NCBI RefSeq assembly: GCF_000315625.1
Contig: NW_005434605.1
Span: 120,580 to 184,579 of the forward strand
From: Guillardia theta CCMP2712
Lineage: Eukaryota; Cryptophyceae; Pyrenomonadales; Geminigeraceae
Direction: 5' to 3'
DNA length: 64,000 bases
Part shown: positions 52,885 to 64,000 of the stretch, piece after piece
Position numbering within the stretch: the first letter of the stretch is position 1
How the letters are laid out: each line of letters starts with the position of its first letter
Translations under genes and position numbers: made by a program
Notes under the pieces: model-generated
What the model was told of the DNA's origin: nothing
The model's input: the letters and a program-made list of their open reading frames with translations, nothing else
The model's database searches: none

Positions 52885-55303
52885 CTTTCCCCCTGATCTT
52901 TCTCGTCCTCGTCCTCGTCCTCTTGCCTCCTCCTCTCACCTCACGGATGGCGAACGCTGTCTTCTCGATGATCTGAAGGACCATCATCTGGATGTCGAAC
53001 CTGTAGAGAGGATGAGACTCTTCGACACTGTCAAGCAGGAGAAAGCTCTCACTGCTTGAAGGCGCTCAGGCAGCTTGCCAGCGCGTCCCAGTACTGTGTG
53101 CACTTGGCCGCGATGAAGGCGAGAGGAGGGACAAACGAGAAGTTTCGGAGGATGTTGAGAGCCTTGTACGTGTAGTCCTCGCAGGACTCCTGCGACACTG
53201 GATCACCAGGAGGGGAGGAGAAAGAGGACGAAGACGATGAGAGGGAGAGACGTAGGGAAGCAAGGAGGAGCAGGAGGAAGAGGAGGAGAAGCGGCGGTGC
53301 TTGCATCAGCAGCACATCACATTGATGACTCACCACCTCTCCCCATCGGTTGCATGCGACCGCCAGCAGCTCGGGTTGTCTCGCCAGCCGGTAGAGAAAG
53401 CGAGCAAGAGCGCAGCAGATCCCCTCTGACAGCTCCACGTGCGGCTCACAGCCGTTCGCTGCCTCCCAGGAGTTGAGGGAGAGGACGCCGAGGGCCCACA
53501 GCAGTTCGTCCTGTAAGCCGCTCTCAAGCGCCCGACAGATTCTCTTCCCCCTCGCGATCGGGTTGTCAGGGTCGCTCGATCCCTTGCAGCGATCCAAGAA
53601 GGGCTTGCTGCTCGCGTTGGCGAACCCTGACAGCCCGGCCCGCCCCTGAGTCTCCTCGCCGACCCTGGCAAGGAGCGAGTGACCCTCCTCCACGCGCTTG
53701 CGGGCCTCTGAGATCCCCTTCGCCATCTTGCGAGGGAGGGGGGCAGAGAAAAGCTCCTCCCTCACGTCCCCGATCTCAATGCCGTGAATGTCGTGGATCT
53801 CGAAGGCATAGAGGTGGCGCAGGTAGAGCTTGCGGAGCTCTGCGAAGATTTGATAGTCCGGCTTGAGGCCCAGGAGCTTGCAAACTTCGTGCCATATCCT
53901 CTGCCTCACCACCGCCTCCAGCCCTCCGCTCTTCCTTATCACGTGGTACAGGTCGAACAGCTCAATCTCCTTGTCCTGTACCTTGACCGTCAAAACTCTC
54001 AGCCCCTGCGGCGAATGCTTGTTGAGAAACTCCTGATACTTTTCTCTCCATTTTTTCTGACACAAGCAGAGTCAGAGCAGGGAGAGCACGAGGAGGAGGG
54101 ACGAAGATGCTGTCGAGGGTGAAGCAGACGGAGTTTTCCTTACCTTGGTTTGAGCGTCCACGTTCCACTTCTGAAATTTCTGCTGGTCAGCGAAGCTGAC
54201 AGAGAGGTTTCTAGACGCGAGCTCCTCGTGGTGTAGGAGACCGTCTTTCACAACGAGACCAACTTTGCTGATCTCCTTCAAGACTCCATTCTCAAATATC
54301 GTGAACGAGTCCTGCGACTCGGCGCCGCTCGGCTGCAAAGTCCGGGGATCGACTTTGTCATCGATCTGCATCGCATCTCCTTCCTGCCTGGCTGTCGCCT
54401 CGGTCGACCTTCCCTTCTTGGCCTTATCCAAAGTTCCTCGCCGAGGGCTGCCGACCTCCTTGCCCGATCTCAACTTCTCATACATCTCAAGCTTGTCGAG
54501 CCCTGACTCGAAGAAAATCTTCCTGACAGCCGTGCAGAAGCCAAGAGAAGCTATCGTTCCACTCCTCCCCTCGCCTGTAGAGTGAGAAGATTTTTGTGAA
54601 AGGAGCTGATCAGCAACGATGCGCCAAGAGTGCAACTGGGAGGAGACAAGGTGAGGAAGCCAACGTGACAAGCCAACGATACCTTCGATGATCCTCCATG
54701 CTCCTTCACGGCTTGATAGATGTCATACAGAGTGACCTGCTTGTCATCTAGTACAAATGTCGGCATTCCCAGGGCATGCTGATTCGATTGGGTATCAAAC
54801 TGCTCGAAGCAAAACGTTACCCGCCCTCCAAGCACGAATACACAGTACAATGCTTCTCTTCTCGCTGGGCACACAGTGCTTCCAGTCCGACAGGAATTTC
54901 TTGATTTCCCCATTCGTCTGGTTACACGTAGCCTCCTTGCTCTGCGCATGAAGCTTGCGTCATGACATCGAGAGGGCAGCAGGTGCATCAACACAATCAT
55001 CCTACCCCTTCACTGTCCTCCCAATTATCGTCCCCCTTGATGCCCCCGCTGTATCCGAAGCTGGTCTTGACTGAACCCACGGATGAGAAGGATACCAGAA
55101 ATGTGAGAGGGTATCTCACCTTTCTTAATGTCCAGATTGAACTCCTTGCCCTTCTGGAATGAGAATCGAGAGGGCTCGCCAGAAACTAGCAGGATGCTTG
55201 GTGGATGTGGGAGGAGGAGGAGGAGGAGGAGGAGGAGGATTCCACTTGGCGATTCGACGAGCACGAATGATCTGTTGGTTCTCGGAGACCTGCAAGACCA
55301 TCA
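51092..55303 (-). CDS. ARID-domain protein, probable SWI/SNF subunit
   Basis: Multi-exon gene, with exons visible from a tentative ATG near 55303 to the stop at 51092. Two ARID-like modules are seen. The first spans FDTQSNQHALGMPTFVL, KQVTLYDIYQAVKEHGGSSK and, after an intron, HSWRIVADQL with FCTAVRKIFFESGLDKLEMY. The second is clearer: KWREKYQEFLNKHS, IELFDLYHVIRKSGGLEAVV, WHEVCKLLGL and LRKLYLRHLYAFE. The C-terminal half is helical with hydrophobic repeats (LLWALGVLSLNSWEA, YKALNILRNFSFVPPLAF, IKITLLRVLSSLAVIEDA). It resembles the armadillo-type C-terminus of ARID1/ARID2/Rsc9. The likely role is DNA-binding subunit of a chromatin remodeller. Intron borders and the N-terminal exons are approximate. 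Confidence 0.72.
51857..51952. repeat. Purine minisatellite, 21-bp unit, about four copies
   Basis: Unit AGGAAGGAGGGAGAGAAAAAG within a minus-strand intron of the ARID gene, where it reads as a polypyrimidine tract. The 21-bp length keeps frames open on both strands, producing spurious ORFs. Confidence 0.85.
52803..52884. repeat. (CTCCTG)n hexanucleotide repeat
   Basis: About thirteen near-perfect copies inside an intron of the ARID gene; same hexamer family as 33738-33790 on the other strand. Confidence 0.9.
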
Positions 55304-57397
55304 TCCTTGAGGAGACCAGGAGGACGGCAGGAGCGGGCGAGGTCAGGAGGGGCTTCGCGCCATGCTCCTGGGAGCTTCGTCGAGGATGGGGTATGAGGGG
55401 GGAAGAGGGTACGAAACACATCAGAGTTTGACGACGGCCGGGCCCGGCCCGGGCCGGGCCCCGGGCCGAGGGTCCGGGCAACAGATTATGACATACTATA
55501 AATGGCTCCAGATGGCAGACTTGGATCAACTCAGGAACTTGTAATGGTTTTCTCCTGATGACCAAAAACTTATGAAAATACAGTTGAGAAAATGTTGTTT
55601 ACGATCAACGCAACAGAATCCAAATTCAAAATGGTTTCACCATTCACCAAGAACTCTCGTCAAAGACTCGGACAATCATGCTACGGACAAAAATCCTTCT
55701 CTCAGAGACCATGGAGTCAAGGAGTACCTGTGCCTGTTCAAGACGTAAGCAGGTCAGATTTCCGAGTTCATTGCGCCGCTGGGTATCATGTGCAGGGGCC
55801 AAAGACGGTTATTAATGAGATCACAGAGTCAAGAGAAGTTTTTCAAGGCTGATCCGAGCCGACGAGCTGGCAGAGTTGCCTACGTCATGAGTACACAGAG
55901 CTGTAGGCAACACGGTAAACTGATTGGCTGGAACTAGCCGAGCGTGTGGTGATAACAGTGTTAGTGACCAGACCTTGGATGAAGTAGAGACCGTGAAGAA
56001 TGTGCACATCCAAAGTCACGCTTGGATTGACTTCGTCACGAAAGGGAGCAGCTTTGCCCGGGAGGTCGCGTCGAATTGAAGCGAAGTGGTTCGAAGAAAT
56101 TCAGACAAGCTGAATATGGTGAAGGGAGATGACGGAACATACACAACGTTGTCAAGATTCAGCCGAAATGTTTCGAACCATATGAAAAGTGGTTTGAGAC
56201 ATCTCCGTTATGCATAAGCTGAATGCATGATCGTACATTTGTCAAGAGGGAACCTTATTCACAGCCCGGATAGATGGTGATCCGCCAGGTACCAGAGAAA
56301 CCGTTGAACCGCAAAGCGTCAGCATGAAGAAGACCATCCGTACCTGCCGTGAAGGGAAGAAAGGCCTTCGGAAGTTGATGGGTGGCATAACTTTAGCGAT
56401 GATCCGAAATCTTCTCAGCGTTGGGCGGGGCCGGAGAGCGAATGCACTGGCCGAAAGGCCGACCGAGAACGGTGGCAGCCCATTCCCGGAGGTGTGGGTG
56501 GAAGGGCCAGGGAGCCAAAGGTCGCCCATGATGTGTCGGTTGGTGGGGCCATGCTGAGGGACGAGCGTCGGAGGGTCCGGGGAGTCACGGAGTCCCGGCC
56601 GGGCGGGTGTGTCGCAGTCCCTGCTGATGCGACATCTGTCGTCACCGTATGACGACAATTGGCCATACGAGAGACACTGCTTCTCGCCGATGGTTCTAGA
56701 GCTGTAGCACAAGGATCACACTGAGGTGGGAGGCAGCCTGGCCGGTTCGTCGTACTTCAGTTTTAACTTAACTTTGAGTAAATGCTGTTTAGTTGGGGAT
56801 GAGAGGGGACGAGGGCTATTCCAACGGAAACTTCTACCACCCACCTTACCCCTCCCAACTTTGGAAAGTTAAGGGGTAGGAGAAACAATTCCCATCGAGT
56901 TCATTACCCCTTATTTTGATATGTAATACATTGTTATTTCAGTGGTGGGTGATACTACCCCACCCATGAATGACTCCTCAGGGTGTTGATCACCCACCCT
57001 CCCATATTGCGCGTGTCAAAGGAACTGAAGCCCCATGCCCAAACTTCATGGCGGCGCCTCCTCCTTTTCCGTTCTCCTCCCCTGCTCACTGTCGTCTCCG
57101 TTGTGCTCCTCGCACTTGCACTCCATCTGATGTCATCTGATGTCCTCCTATCCTTTCTCAGTGCCGCAGTGCCCAGTCTCGCTGTAGCCTCTTGATGCTC
57201 CGAGTCTGATCGTCTCTTCCTCCCTCCCTCTCTTGCCACAGCTGTCCTCTCATCCTTTCTCCCTGCTTTCTTCACAAGGCTGCACTGCGTGATAAGACGA
57301 AACGTTTTCTCTGCGTTTCGTTTATCGCTTCCATGCTTGTGTTTCTCCTCTCTGCACATCGCTGATGACTTTTTGCCTTTCAGTTGGGTTGACCGCC
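55304..57397. other. Intergenic region, 2.1 kb, without recognised gene
   Basis: 55435-55485 is a GC palindromic island (GGGCCCGGCCCGGGCCGGGCC). 56762-56782 repeats the 21-bp motif of 7216-7236. 56820-57000 has T/A/C-rich CACCC words. Open stretches at 55592-55852 (+) and 56242-56712 (-) lack any domain. Confidence 0.5.
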
Positions 57398-59834
57398 ATG
57401 TCGACAACCTCCTTTCAGCCGCATAGCGCAGCCAACACTCTGGCAGCAAACCCCAACCATCTCGGAGCAGGGGGACATTTCCGCAGCGACTACAAGAAGT
57501 CGCATGCCTTCGATTACAGGCACGGGGCTCCCTTCGAGCGCGACCGCAACGCTCGCTCACCGTCTCGCTCCTCTCCTGACGTCTCCATGAGGCTCGTCGC
57601 TCCGAAGCCTCCGGTCACAATCAGGGGAATGAGCGCCTATGGAAACATCCTTGCCGATGGTTTGGATGACGCGGTGTCGGACGATGGCCGATCCTTCCGA
57701 GGAATAGATGGTCGAGACAGCTCCATGTCCATGGTGTCAGACTACACGCTGAGCTACGGTCTGGAGGCACTCGACAACGACAAGCTGGTCAAGAACGACG
57801 ACGGAAGGTTCGTCCCTGCCTTCGTTGCGCTGGACCGCAAGGTGCTGCGTTTCCACGTCTGGTTCCGCGATCCTCGAGCAGCGGTGGGCTTCAAGATCAG
57901 GCAGGCGACTCTGTTCCACTACCTGGAGGACGGGAGCACCAGGGTGTCTGAGAAGCGGGTGGAGAACAGCGGCATCGTCACTGGTGAGGTAGCCTGTAGG
58001 CATCGAGCTCCGAAGCCAGGGAGCAACGGAGAGTTCTACACGGTCGAGGACTTTGACGTTGGGGTGGAAGTCGTGATCTTTGGGAGGACGTACAACATCA
58101 TCGACATGGACGATTTCACGCGCGAGTTCTACGAGCTCAATGGGATCTCGCGGGCAGAACCGCTCCCCATGCCCAGCGATTATGTCGAGCCCTCGACCAC
58201 CGCAGGGGTGAGTGAAGGGAGCGGATGGGGAGGCTGGAGACGATGATGAGTGGAAGAGACAGATGAGGCGAAAGAGGAAGAAGGAGGGGTGGGGAGCAGA
58301 CTGGAGTAGGGTTGCACGGAGGGACTAGCAAAAGATGGTGGGATCTTGATGATTTTGACCCTTCTCTCGTCTTTGCAGCCTCCTAAGACCATCCACTCTT
58401 ACCCGGATGTGGTGTTTCAGAGCCAGGGAGTTTCTGATCGCTTCCTCAACCTCGACAGGAAGGTCCTCAGATTCTACTGCTCCTGGAACGATGACAGGGC
58501 ATACGGGGAGGAAACCTACTACGTACTGCACTACTTCCTCGTGGACGACACGGCAGAGGTGAGTACAGGACCCTGTCGCTTCCTCTTCCACCCTCACCCC
58601 CCCCCCCCTCCTCTTCCTCTCCTTCCCCTTCCCCTTCCGTTCCCTTCCCTCTCCCCATCCCCCTCCTCTTCTCATTCCATTCCTCCCCAAGTGCCCCCCC
58701 TTCCCTTCCTTTCTGCTTTGGGCTTCTCTTCCTCACGTTCCTGATCTTCCAACTCCTCAAACGATCTTCAGGTCCTCGAAGTCCATCACAGGAACGACGG
58801 GCGAGACCCCTGGACGTCCCTCCTGAAGAGGCGGCCGCTCCTCAAGGGCCTCCCACGGCAGGTCATCGAGACGGAGGAGGACAGGAAGAAGAACCCGCAG
58901 CCCCGCTGGCACTGGACGGAGCTGACGGTCGGCAAGGTTATCCAGCTGTACAATCGAGACTTCTTGATCCGCGACTGCGACCAGTTCACCAGGGACTGGA
59001 TGGACAAGCACGGGCTGCCGCAGACCGAGGCCGTCCTCCCTGAGCCGCCTGCACTCTTGGAGTTCAAGAGGAAAGTGCCCAACTATCTTGGATTCGGTTC
59101 GCACGAGGACTCTTTCCAAACTGTCCTCAACCCCATCATGCCCAAGGTGAACAAGAAAGATTTCATCAAGGCGATGGCGAACAGCGGCAAGATCATGAGG
59201 TTCAAGGCCAAGATCGTCTCCACCATCCCTGAGGACGATGGGAGACTTTTCATCATCTCCTTCTTCCTCGCCGACGACGAGATGTCTGTGTATGAGCTCC
59301 CGACCCGCAACACCTTCTCCGGGCTGAGGGCGGACGGAAGCAAGTTCCTCGAGAAGAAGAAGGTACTGCACCCCGAGGGCAAGCAGTCTTCCCTTCCGCG
59401 TTACTACGGTCTCAACGATCTTCAGAACTGGCAGGTGGGCAGTAGAGTGATCATCAACAGCTTTCAGTTCGAGATCATTGGAACTGACGACTACACGTCC
59501 AACCTGCTCGCTGGAGAGCACCAGAAGATCGACATGAGCAAGAGGCTGATCCTCTCCCAGATCAAGTCGGAGATGCGCAAGATAGCGATCCAACAGAAGG
59601 ATCAGTTCGAGTATGTCGACAGGAGAGACGACGGGGTCATCAGCGCCGACGAGCTTGACTCAACGCTCAAGAGCGTCGGGATCAGAGTGTCCGAGGTAAC
59701 CTTGCTGCTACTGCACTGCTCATGTCTCATGTTTCCGGCAGGCCGAGATTCACGAGCTGATTTCTCTCTTCGACCTCGACGGTGATGGCGCGCTCAACTT
59801 TGACGAGTTCAACAAGATGTTAGAGCAGATATGA
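57398..59834 (+). CDS. EFHC1: EFHC-type ciliary microtubule inner protein (DM10 domains plus EF-hands)
   Basis: Four exons close in frame: 57398-58207, 58379-58558, 58772-59695, 59742-59834, giving 668 residues, similar to human EFHC1 (640). Three DM10 domains are present. The first reads LDRKVLRFHVWF, then YTVEDFDVGVEVVIFGRTYN; the second reads NLDRKVLRFYCSW, then VIQLYNRDFLI; the third reads MRFKAKIVS, then NSFQFEIIGTDDYT. The C-terminus has two EF-hand-like loops (DRRDDGVISADE, degenerate; DLDGDGALNFDE, canonical). Rib72/EFHC proteins bind inside the A-tubule of axonemal doublets, so the organism is ciliated. The start at 57398 has a strong ACCGCCATG context; an in-frame ATG at 57365 would add 11 residues. 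Confidence 0.9.
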
Positions 59835-59967
59835 GACAAAGCCACACAGACTCTTGGACCGCAAACAACTTCTTGTGTAACAAAACTAATCGAGTCTTGT
59901 AAGTCTTCCTCTTCAGCTCCAGCACCCCAACGGCTGACTAAAGCACGAGTGCGCGCTCTCTCTACCT

Positions 59968-61298
59968 TCATACCCTAGATCCTTCTTGCATGACACGCTG
60001 TGGGCTGTAGCGCTCGTAACGTTGCTGCTGGACATAGCTCTGCTGCTGGTACTGACTCTGAGACCTCGGGACATAGCTCTGAGGCACGTAGCTCTCCTGG
60101 ACGTAGCTCTGATGGTACTGACTTTGAGTCTGAGGCTGTTGGTAGTATTGTGTCACTGCATACGAGGTGTTTGGAGGAGCCGAGCTGTTATGATGGTCCA
60201 CCTGTGTGGTGGAGACACCTGGAGCTCTAGATCAGTTGTGCCCCTTCAAAACATCCTTCCTTTACCTGGCGCTCGATAGCTCCTGAGGTATCGCCCGGGC
60301 TGGATCGAGGGCCTCTCGTACTCAACGATGTGAGGTGTATCAACAAATTTCTGCTCGTCATGTCAACGACCTCAAACAGCTGCTGGTGTTCTGCCGTTCA
60401 CACCTGGCTCTGCACTGTGTGTGCAACGGGGACGATGCGGGGAACGTCAACGGTTGTTGGCTCTTGAACGGTGTACTGTCTATCTTCCATGGTCACTCTC
60501 GGTCTCTGAACCGTGACTTGCTTCGTGTCCATAACTTGTCGTGGGACTTGAACTTTGCGCTCTTCTGTGATTGTCTTGGGAACTTGAATAACTCGCTGAA
60601 AACAACCGAAAGTAAGCGCGCACAGAACGGTCTAAGATGCGAAGCGAGGCACCTTCTCGTTTTCTTGCACATGCTTCGTGACATATGTCATCATTGGGAC
60701 CATCACTGTTCTAGGGACCATTCTAAGAACCGGGATCTTCACTTCTTTGGGAACAGGAACTATCACTTCCTGCACAAACACATCACATCTATGCAAACTA
60801 TAGCTCACTGCCATCCCTCTCCTCACCTGCTCTTCCATGACTGTCTTCGGAACAGAGATAACTTGTTCGTCGATAATGGTACGAGGCTCTTGCACAGTGT
60901 ATTCGTACGGCTCCATTACAGTCTTGGGAACCTGGGGAAGGCATTTCAAAACATGACAAAGGGCATCTTGTTATGACCTTGATGTTGATCGTCTTGGGTT
61001 CCATCACGACTTTCTTCTCAGGTACCGTTGTTTGGGAAAACATGATCTTTGTGTCCGGTACAGCTTGCTTCTCTGTCACCAGAAACCTGTTTCATGTCAT
61101 TCTCAAAATCACAGCCCGCCTTGAATGCGAACCTATCCACAATCCTCCCATCTTCGGTCCGGTACGTTCCACTTGGTACACCATGAACAGGGTGCTCGTA
61201 ATCTATGCCTGAGCATTTTGCAAGTCTCAGGGACAATGCTTCAGATCTATCTACAAGTTTTGTTCACCGTCTGGTCCATTGTACGACATGCTCTGCAT
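59968..61298 (-). CDS. Alveolin-like (articulin-type) cortical cytoskeleton protein
   Basis: A small first exon (ATG 61298 or 61289, to 61268) joins 61087-61208 in frame (MSYNGPDG then IDYEHPVHGVPSGTYRTEDG). Following exons down to about 60300 are built of short Val-Pro repeats: TTVPEKKVVMEPKTI, VPKTVMEPYEYTVQEP, VISVPKTVMEEQV, VPVPKEVKIPVLRMVPRTV. This EK/VPV style defines alveolins and articulins of the subpellicular network, epiplasm or periplast. The final exon (59968-60201) encodes a Gln/Tyr/Ser tail with repeated QSYV units. I could not close every splice between 60200 and 61087. It is convergent with the EFHC gene. Confidence 0.7.
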
Positions 61299-63413
61299 GA
61301 TTGGTGAGCTCGGCTATCACCTGGATACAAGCGGTCAAAAATTGTAGTTTCGAGCAGCATGCGATCTCTCAAGTCGCTATCTAAACATGTTCTGTGTTGC
61401 TGCAAGAGGAAACGAGGGAATGACAGCTCTACTCGACCCTTCTAGTCCACTGATTTGAAACGTCAGGGGAGCAGAGAGAATCCAAATTTCGTGAAATTGT
61501 GCAAGAGCATGTGAAGTTTCCTCGCAGGGTTGGGGAGGGAGGGAGGAGGAGAAGGAGATGACGACGAGCGCGAGGCTTCAGCATGGAACATTCCCCAAGG
61601 GATCGAGGAATGCGAGGCAACCGCGGCGCCCATGGCAAGGCGTCTTCGGACCGGCGGAGGCGGCACAAGGCAAGGGGGGTGGGGTAGTCAGCCTCAGACC
61701 GGGTGCTTCAAGAAGAGTTCTCCCTGACAGGGGTAGTACATATAGGAAACATTGGATATGGACGGGGTGGTACTGAATATGATCTCGCCCGAGGGGGTGG
61801 GTAGATCAATTGGGTCCCGACACAGTAGTGGTAGTAACGGAGTCTAATAGGGCTGGTGGGGTGGTCAAGGGGGGCAGTACACCAGAGGAGCCAGGGCAAC
61901 GAAGGGGTGGGGTCATTGCCTGGGATGGTAGAACACGGACCGGTGAGATGGATGGCGGAAAATGCGGCAGGGTAGGGGTTACCCGTGTGGTGGTCAGGTG
62001 TTGTTCAAATTCCAGGGGTGGTCGGATTAGAAACGGAGGGGTAGTCAGTAGTGTTCGGCATCTCCTGGCGTGCTCGCAATGCAGGAGAGGAGGGGGGCAG
62101 TAAGGAGGGCAGCAGAGCAGAGCAGAACAGAGATGGGATGTGAAGGGGAGAGGGGAGGACAGTAGGGCGAAGGCATAGCGAGAGCGAGAGACTAAAGCAG
62201 GAGAGAGAGCAGACAGCGAGGGATATGGGGAAGGAGAGACAAGAGATAGAGAGGGAGGGTGATAGCTAGAGTGCGAATGGAGTAAATATGTTTTAGGTAT
62301 ACCCAACATAGAATGATGGTGTCCTGAAGATGAAAGAAAAGGAAGAAGAGAGGTTCTGGAACGAGGTGACATTGAATGCGAGGTATGACAGAGATCGAAA
62401 GGGCCAATCAGAACAACATCAGTGAGCCTTGAAGGAGCGAACGGGCGGGAAATTGTTTTCTAGTCGATGTAGCATCATTGACTATGGATGTGAGTCATGG
62501 GCGTCGATGGAGAAACGATGGGAGGGGGGTAGCCGTTGGAAGGTAGTCAGAAGTAGAATGCTAGCGAACCGCATGCGGTAAAGTGTATATGACGTATATG
62601 ACCATCATGGCGGGCAGCTTTAGCTGCCTTCATCAAACCTTTGATTCGAGTTCATGATGTGATGGTTGAGAAGAGGGACGAGCAGCAAGATATCAAAAAG
62701 CCTGAAGAGTTAGACGTCCAGACTTTCAGTTCATCCTTGTTTATTGCATCCCTGGGATTCTTTCTTCTTTCTTCTCTGAGCTCACATGCAAATGTTCATT
62801 GTGAGCACGTGGTTGGATCAAGTTGTTGGAGATAATCGAAAGGCTCCTCTCCTCCTCCTCGCCCTCCAGACTCCTCGCAGTAACTTCACTGTGCCGCGAT
62901 GCTGGTAGCAATAGAGCGGGAAATGAGCCTGAGTTTGTAGAGCCTATCCGTGATTGAATGTTAATTGCTCGCCCGACTCTCCTTGAAACTCCTCCTCTCA
63001 CTTTCAAACTTCCTTCCTCCTCCTCTCCTCCTCCAATCAACTCAGAAGAGTCACTATCGGCTGCTCAAAAAGCACTGGCCGAGCACACTCTGGAGCATCA
63101 TCGGACTACTGAGCTCCGGAGTCCGGCGCAGCTGATCCGATCTCTGCCAGGGCAGGCCAATAATCAGGCTCCTCTGCTAATGTAATGCTGCAGCCCCGCC
63201 GGAGGCTCAGATGGTCTGAACCCGGGCCGGACCTCCGGCGCGGCGCTGCCAGCCCGGGCAGGTTAACTGAGTGCCGGAGGCTCAGTGCGGTCGGAGACCC
63301 GGCGGAGTCTGCCGGGCCCGCCGGGCCCTCGGCCTCACTTACTGTGCCGGGAAAAATTTAAAATGGATTTTCAAAATTTATGAGCCTGCCTCAGAGTTTA
63401 CCGATCCTGAGCC
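61299..63413. other. Intergenic region, 2.1 kb, G-rich tract and GC island
   Basis: 61670-62100 carries GGGGTGG/GGGGTAG words; 62100-62280 is GAGA-rich. 63180-63350 is a GC island (CCCGGGCCGG, GGGCCCGCCGGGCCC) just upstream of the dynein gene start, followed by an A/T-rich patch (63350-63385) that may mark its promoter. No gene seen. Confidence 0.6.
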
Positions 63414-64000
63414 ATGGCGGGAGAGGAGCTTGAGAAGAAGCGGCAGAGGCTGGCGGAGCTAAGGAGAGCGAAGGAAGCTCGAGCCCTGCAGCAGGCATCG
63501 TCTTCAGCTGCACAGACTGCTGCATCAACGTCTCTCCAAGCACTTCTTGCTTCTGTTGGTGCCGTGGGAGAAAGTAGTAAGCCAGCTGAAGGGGAAAGGG
63601 GAAGCGACAAGGCAGAGCAGCAAGAAGAGAGCAGAACTGCAGATCGGGTGGCGGCAGAGGATGAATCACGACCAAGGTCTCGGCGTGAGCATAATCTTGT
63701 AATCTCAGAAGCGATCATTGTGGACATTCCGGGGAAGATTAGCGAAGCTTACGACAAAACTACTCAAACCGAGCAAGCAGCAGAGCCACAAGCACCTGAG
63801 GCGGATGGAGAAAGGAGTAGCGATGCTCATAAAATAGGGACTGGTACTGAGAGACAGCCGCATAAGGCACAAGAAGACATCAAACCTGCTCAGAACGATG
63901 ACTCGGTAGACGCTGGGAATCCCGAAGAGTCTCTTCCCGAACCCTTAGGAGAGGAAGAGTGGAGGAGGCTTGCAATTCAGGACGACTTCCAAAGTTTCTT
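63414..64000 (+). CDS. DYNC1I: Cytoplasmic dynein 1 intermediate chain, N-terminal part (runs off window)
   Basis: 195 codons are open from ATG 63414 to the window end, without an intron. The first 25 residues form the charged single alpha helix that binds dynactin p150 and NudE (ELEKKRQRLAELRRAKEAR). After a Ser/Ala/Glu-rich disordered linker comes the light-chain-binding region with VISEAIIVDIPGKI and YDKTTQTEQ, matching the VDIPP and TQT motifs of the family. At the edge, EEEWRRLAIQDDFQSF matches the helix before the WD40 domain. The intermediate chain scaffolds the cargo-binding tail of dynein. The start is in a GAGCCATGG context. Confidence 0.82.
   Translation, partial: MAGEELEKKRQRLAELRRAKEARALQQASSSAAQTAASTSLQALLASVGAVGESSKPAEGERGSDKAEQQEESRTADRVAAEDESRPRSRREHNLVISEAIIVDIPGKISEAYDKTTQTEQAAEPQAPEADGERSSDAHKIGTGTERQPHKAQEDIKPAQNDDSVDAGNPEESLPEPLGEEEWRRLAIQDDFQSF

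Noticed and set aside
52434-53059. ORFs with long poly-Leu or Ala-Pro runs
   Set aside because: They are translations of the (CTCCTG)n intronic repeat of the ARID gene.
55592-56712. ORFs at 55592-55852 (+) and 56242-56712 (-)
   Set aside because: No recognisable domain, no flanking exons that join in frame, and local composition like other non-coding DNA here.

Overview
This window is eukaryotic nuclear DNA. Protein-coding genes lie on both strands and are split by short GT-AG introns, many of 44 to 75 nt and some longer. I rebuilt several genes exon by exon, and the reading frames close perfectly (Spc25, 14-3-3, RING protein, EFHC, voltage-gated channel, ankyrin/UBA/LsmAD gene). I saw no bacterial operon structure, rRNA, tRNA or CRISPR array. 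The gene set (EFHC/Rib72, alveolin-like protein, Sfi1-like protein, cytoplasmic dynein intermediate chain, Spc25) points to a flagellated protist. Two proteins carry hydrophobic N-terminal leaders followed by basic, Ser-rich stretches (14-3-3 and an AI-2E family transporter), which would fit a secondary-plastid alga such as a cryptophyte. That assignment is inference.

Layout. 1-6896 (-): a four-domain-type voltage-gated cation channel, cut by the window edge, with an N-terminal PDZ domain. 7447-10265 (-): a secretory glycosyltransferase-25-like protein. 10442-12996: an intact-looking DNA transposon with 15-bp perfect terminal inverted repeats and an 8-bp target duplication, inserted just upstream of the glycosyltransferase. 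13548-14177 (+): EF-hand protein with a CaaX end. 14475-15934 (-): ER-type DnaJ protein. 16385-17435 (+): kinetochore Spc25. 17834-20779 (-): TMEM260-like O-mannosyltransferase, divergent from a RING protein (21090-22645, +). 22772-24187 (-): 14-3-3 with a signal-type leader. 26349-30691 (+): PDZ/coiled-coil/Sfi1-like protein. 31153-34499 (+): acidic coiled-coil protein. 35489-38579 (+): ankyrin/UBA/LsmAD composite. 39367-40820 (-): two unassigned small genes. 42156-43901 (-): AI-2E/PerM transporter. 44988-46242 (+) and 48957-50583 (+): two SLC25 carriers, PMP34-like and SLC25A42-like. 51092-55303 (-): ARID-domain chromatin protein. 57398-59834 (+): EFHC. 59968-61298 (-): alveolin-like protein. 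63414-64000 (+): N-terminus of a dynein intermediate chain.

The spaces between genes are of three recurrent kinds: strand-biased GGGTGGGG/GGGGTAGGG tracts, short GC-rich islands full of CCCGGGCC palindromes, and simple or minisatellite repeats. Introns often carry purine- or pyrimidine-only repeats. Functionally the genes are unlinked; the commonest theme is cytoskeleton and cilium. The most notable items are the TIR/TSD transposon, the PDZ-channel fusion with an asymmetric pore, the ankyrin-UBA-LsmAD composite, and the leader-bearing 14-3-3.
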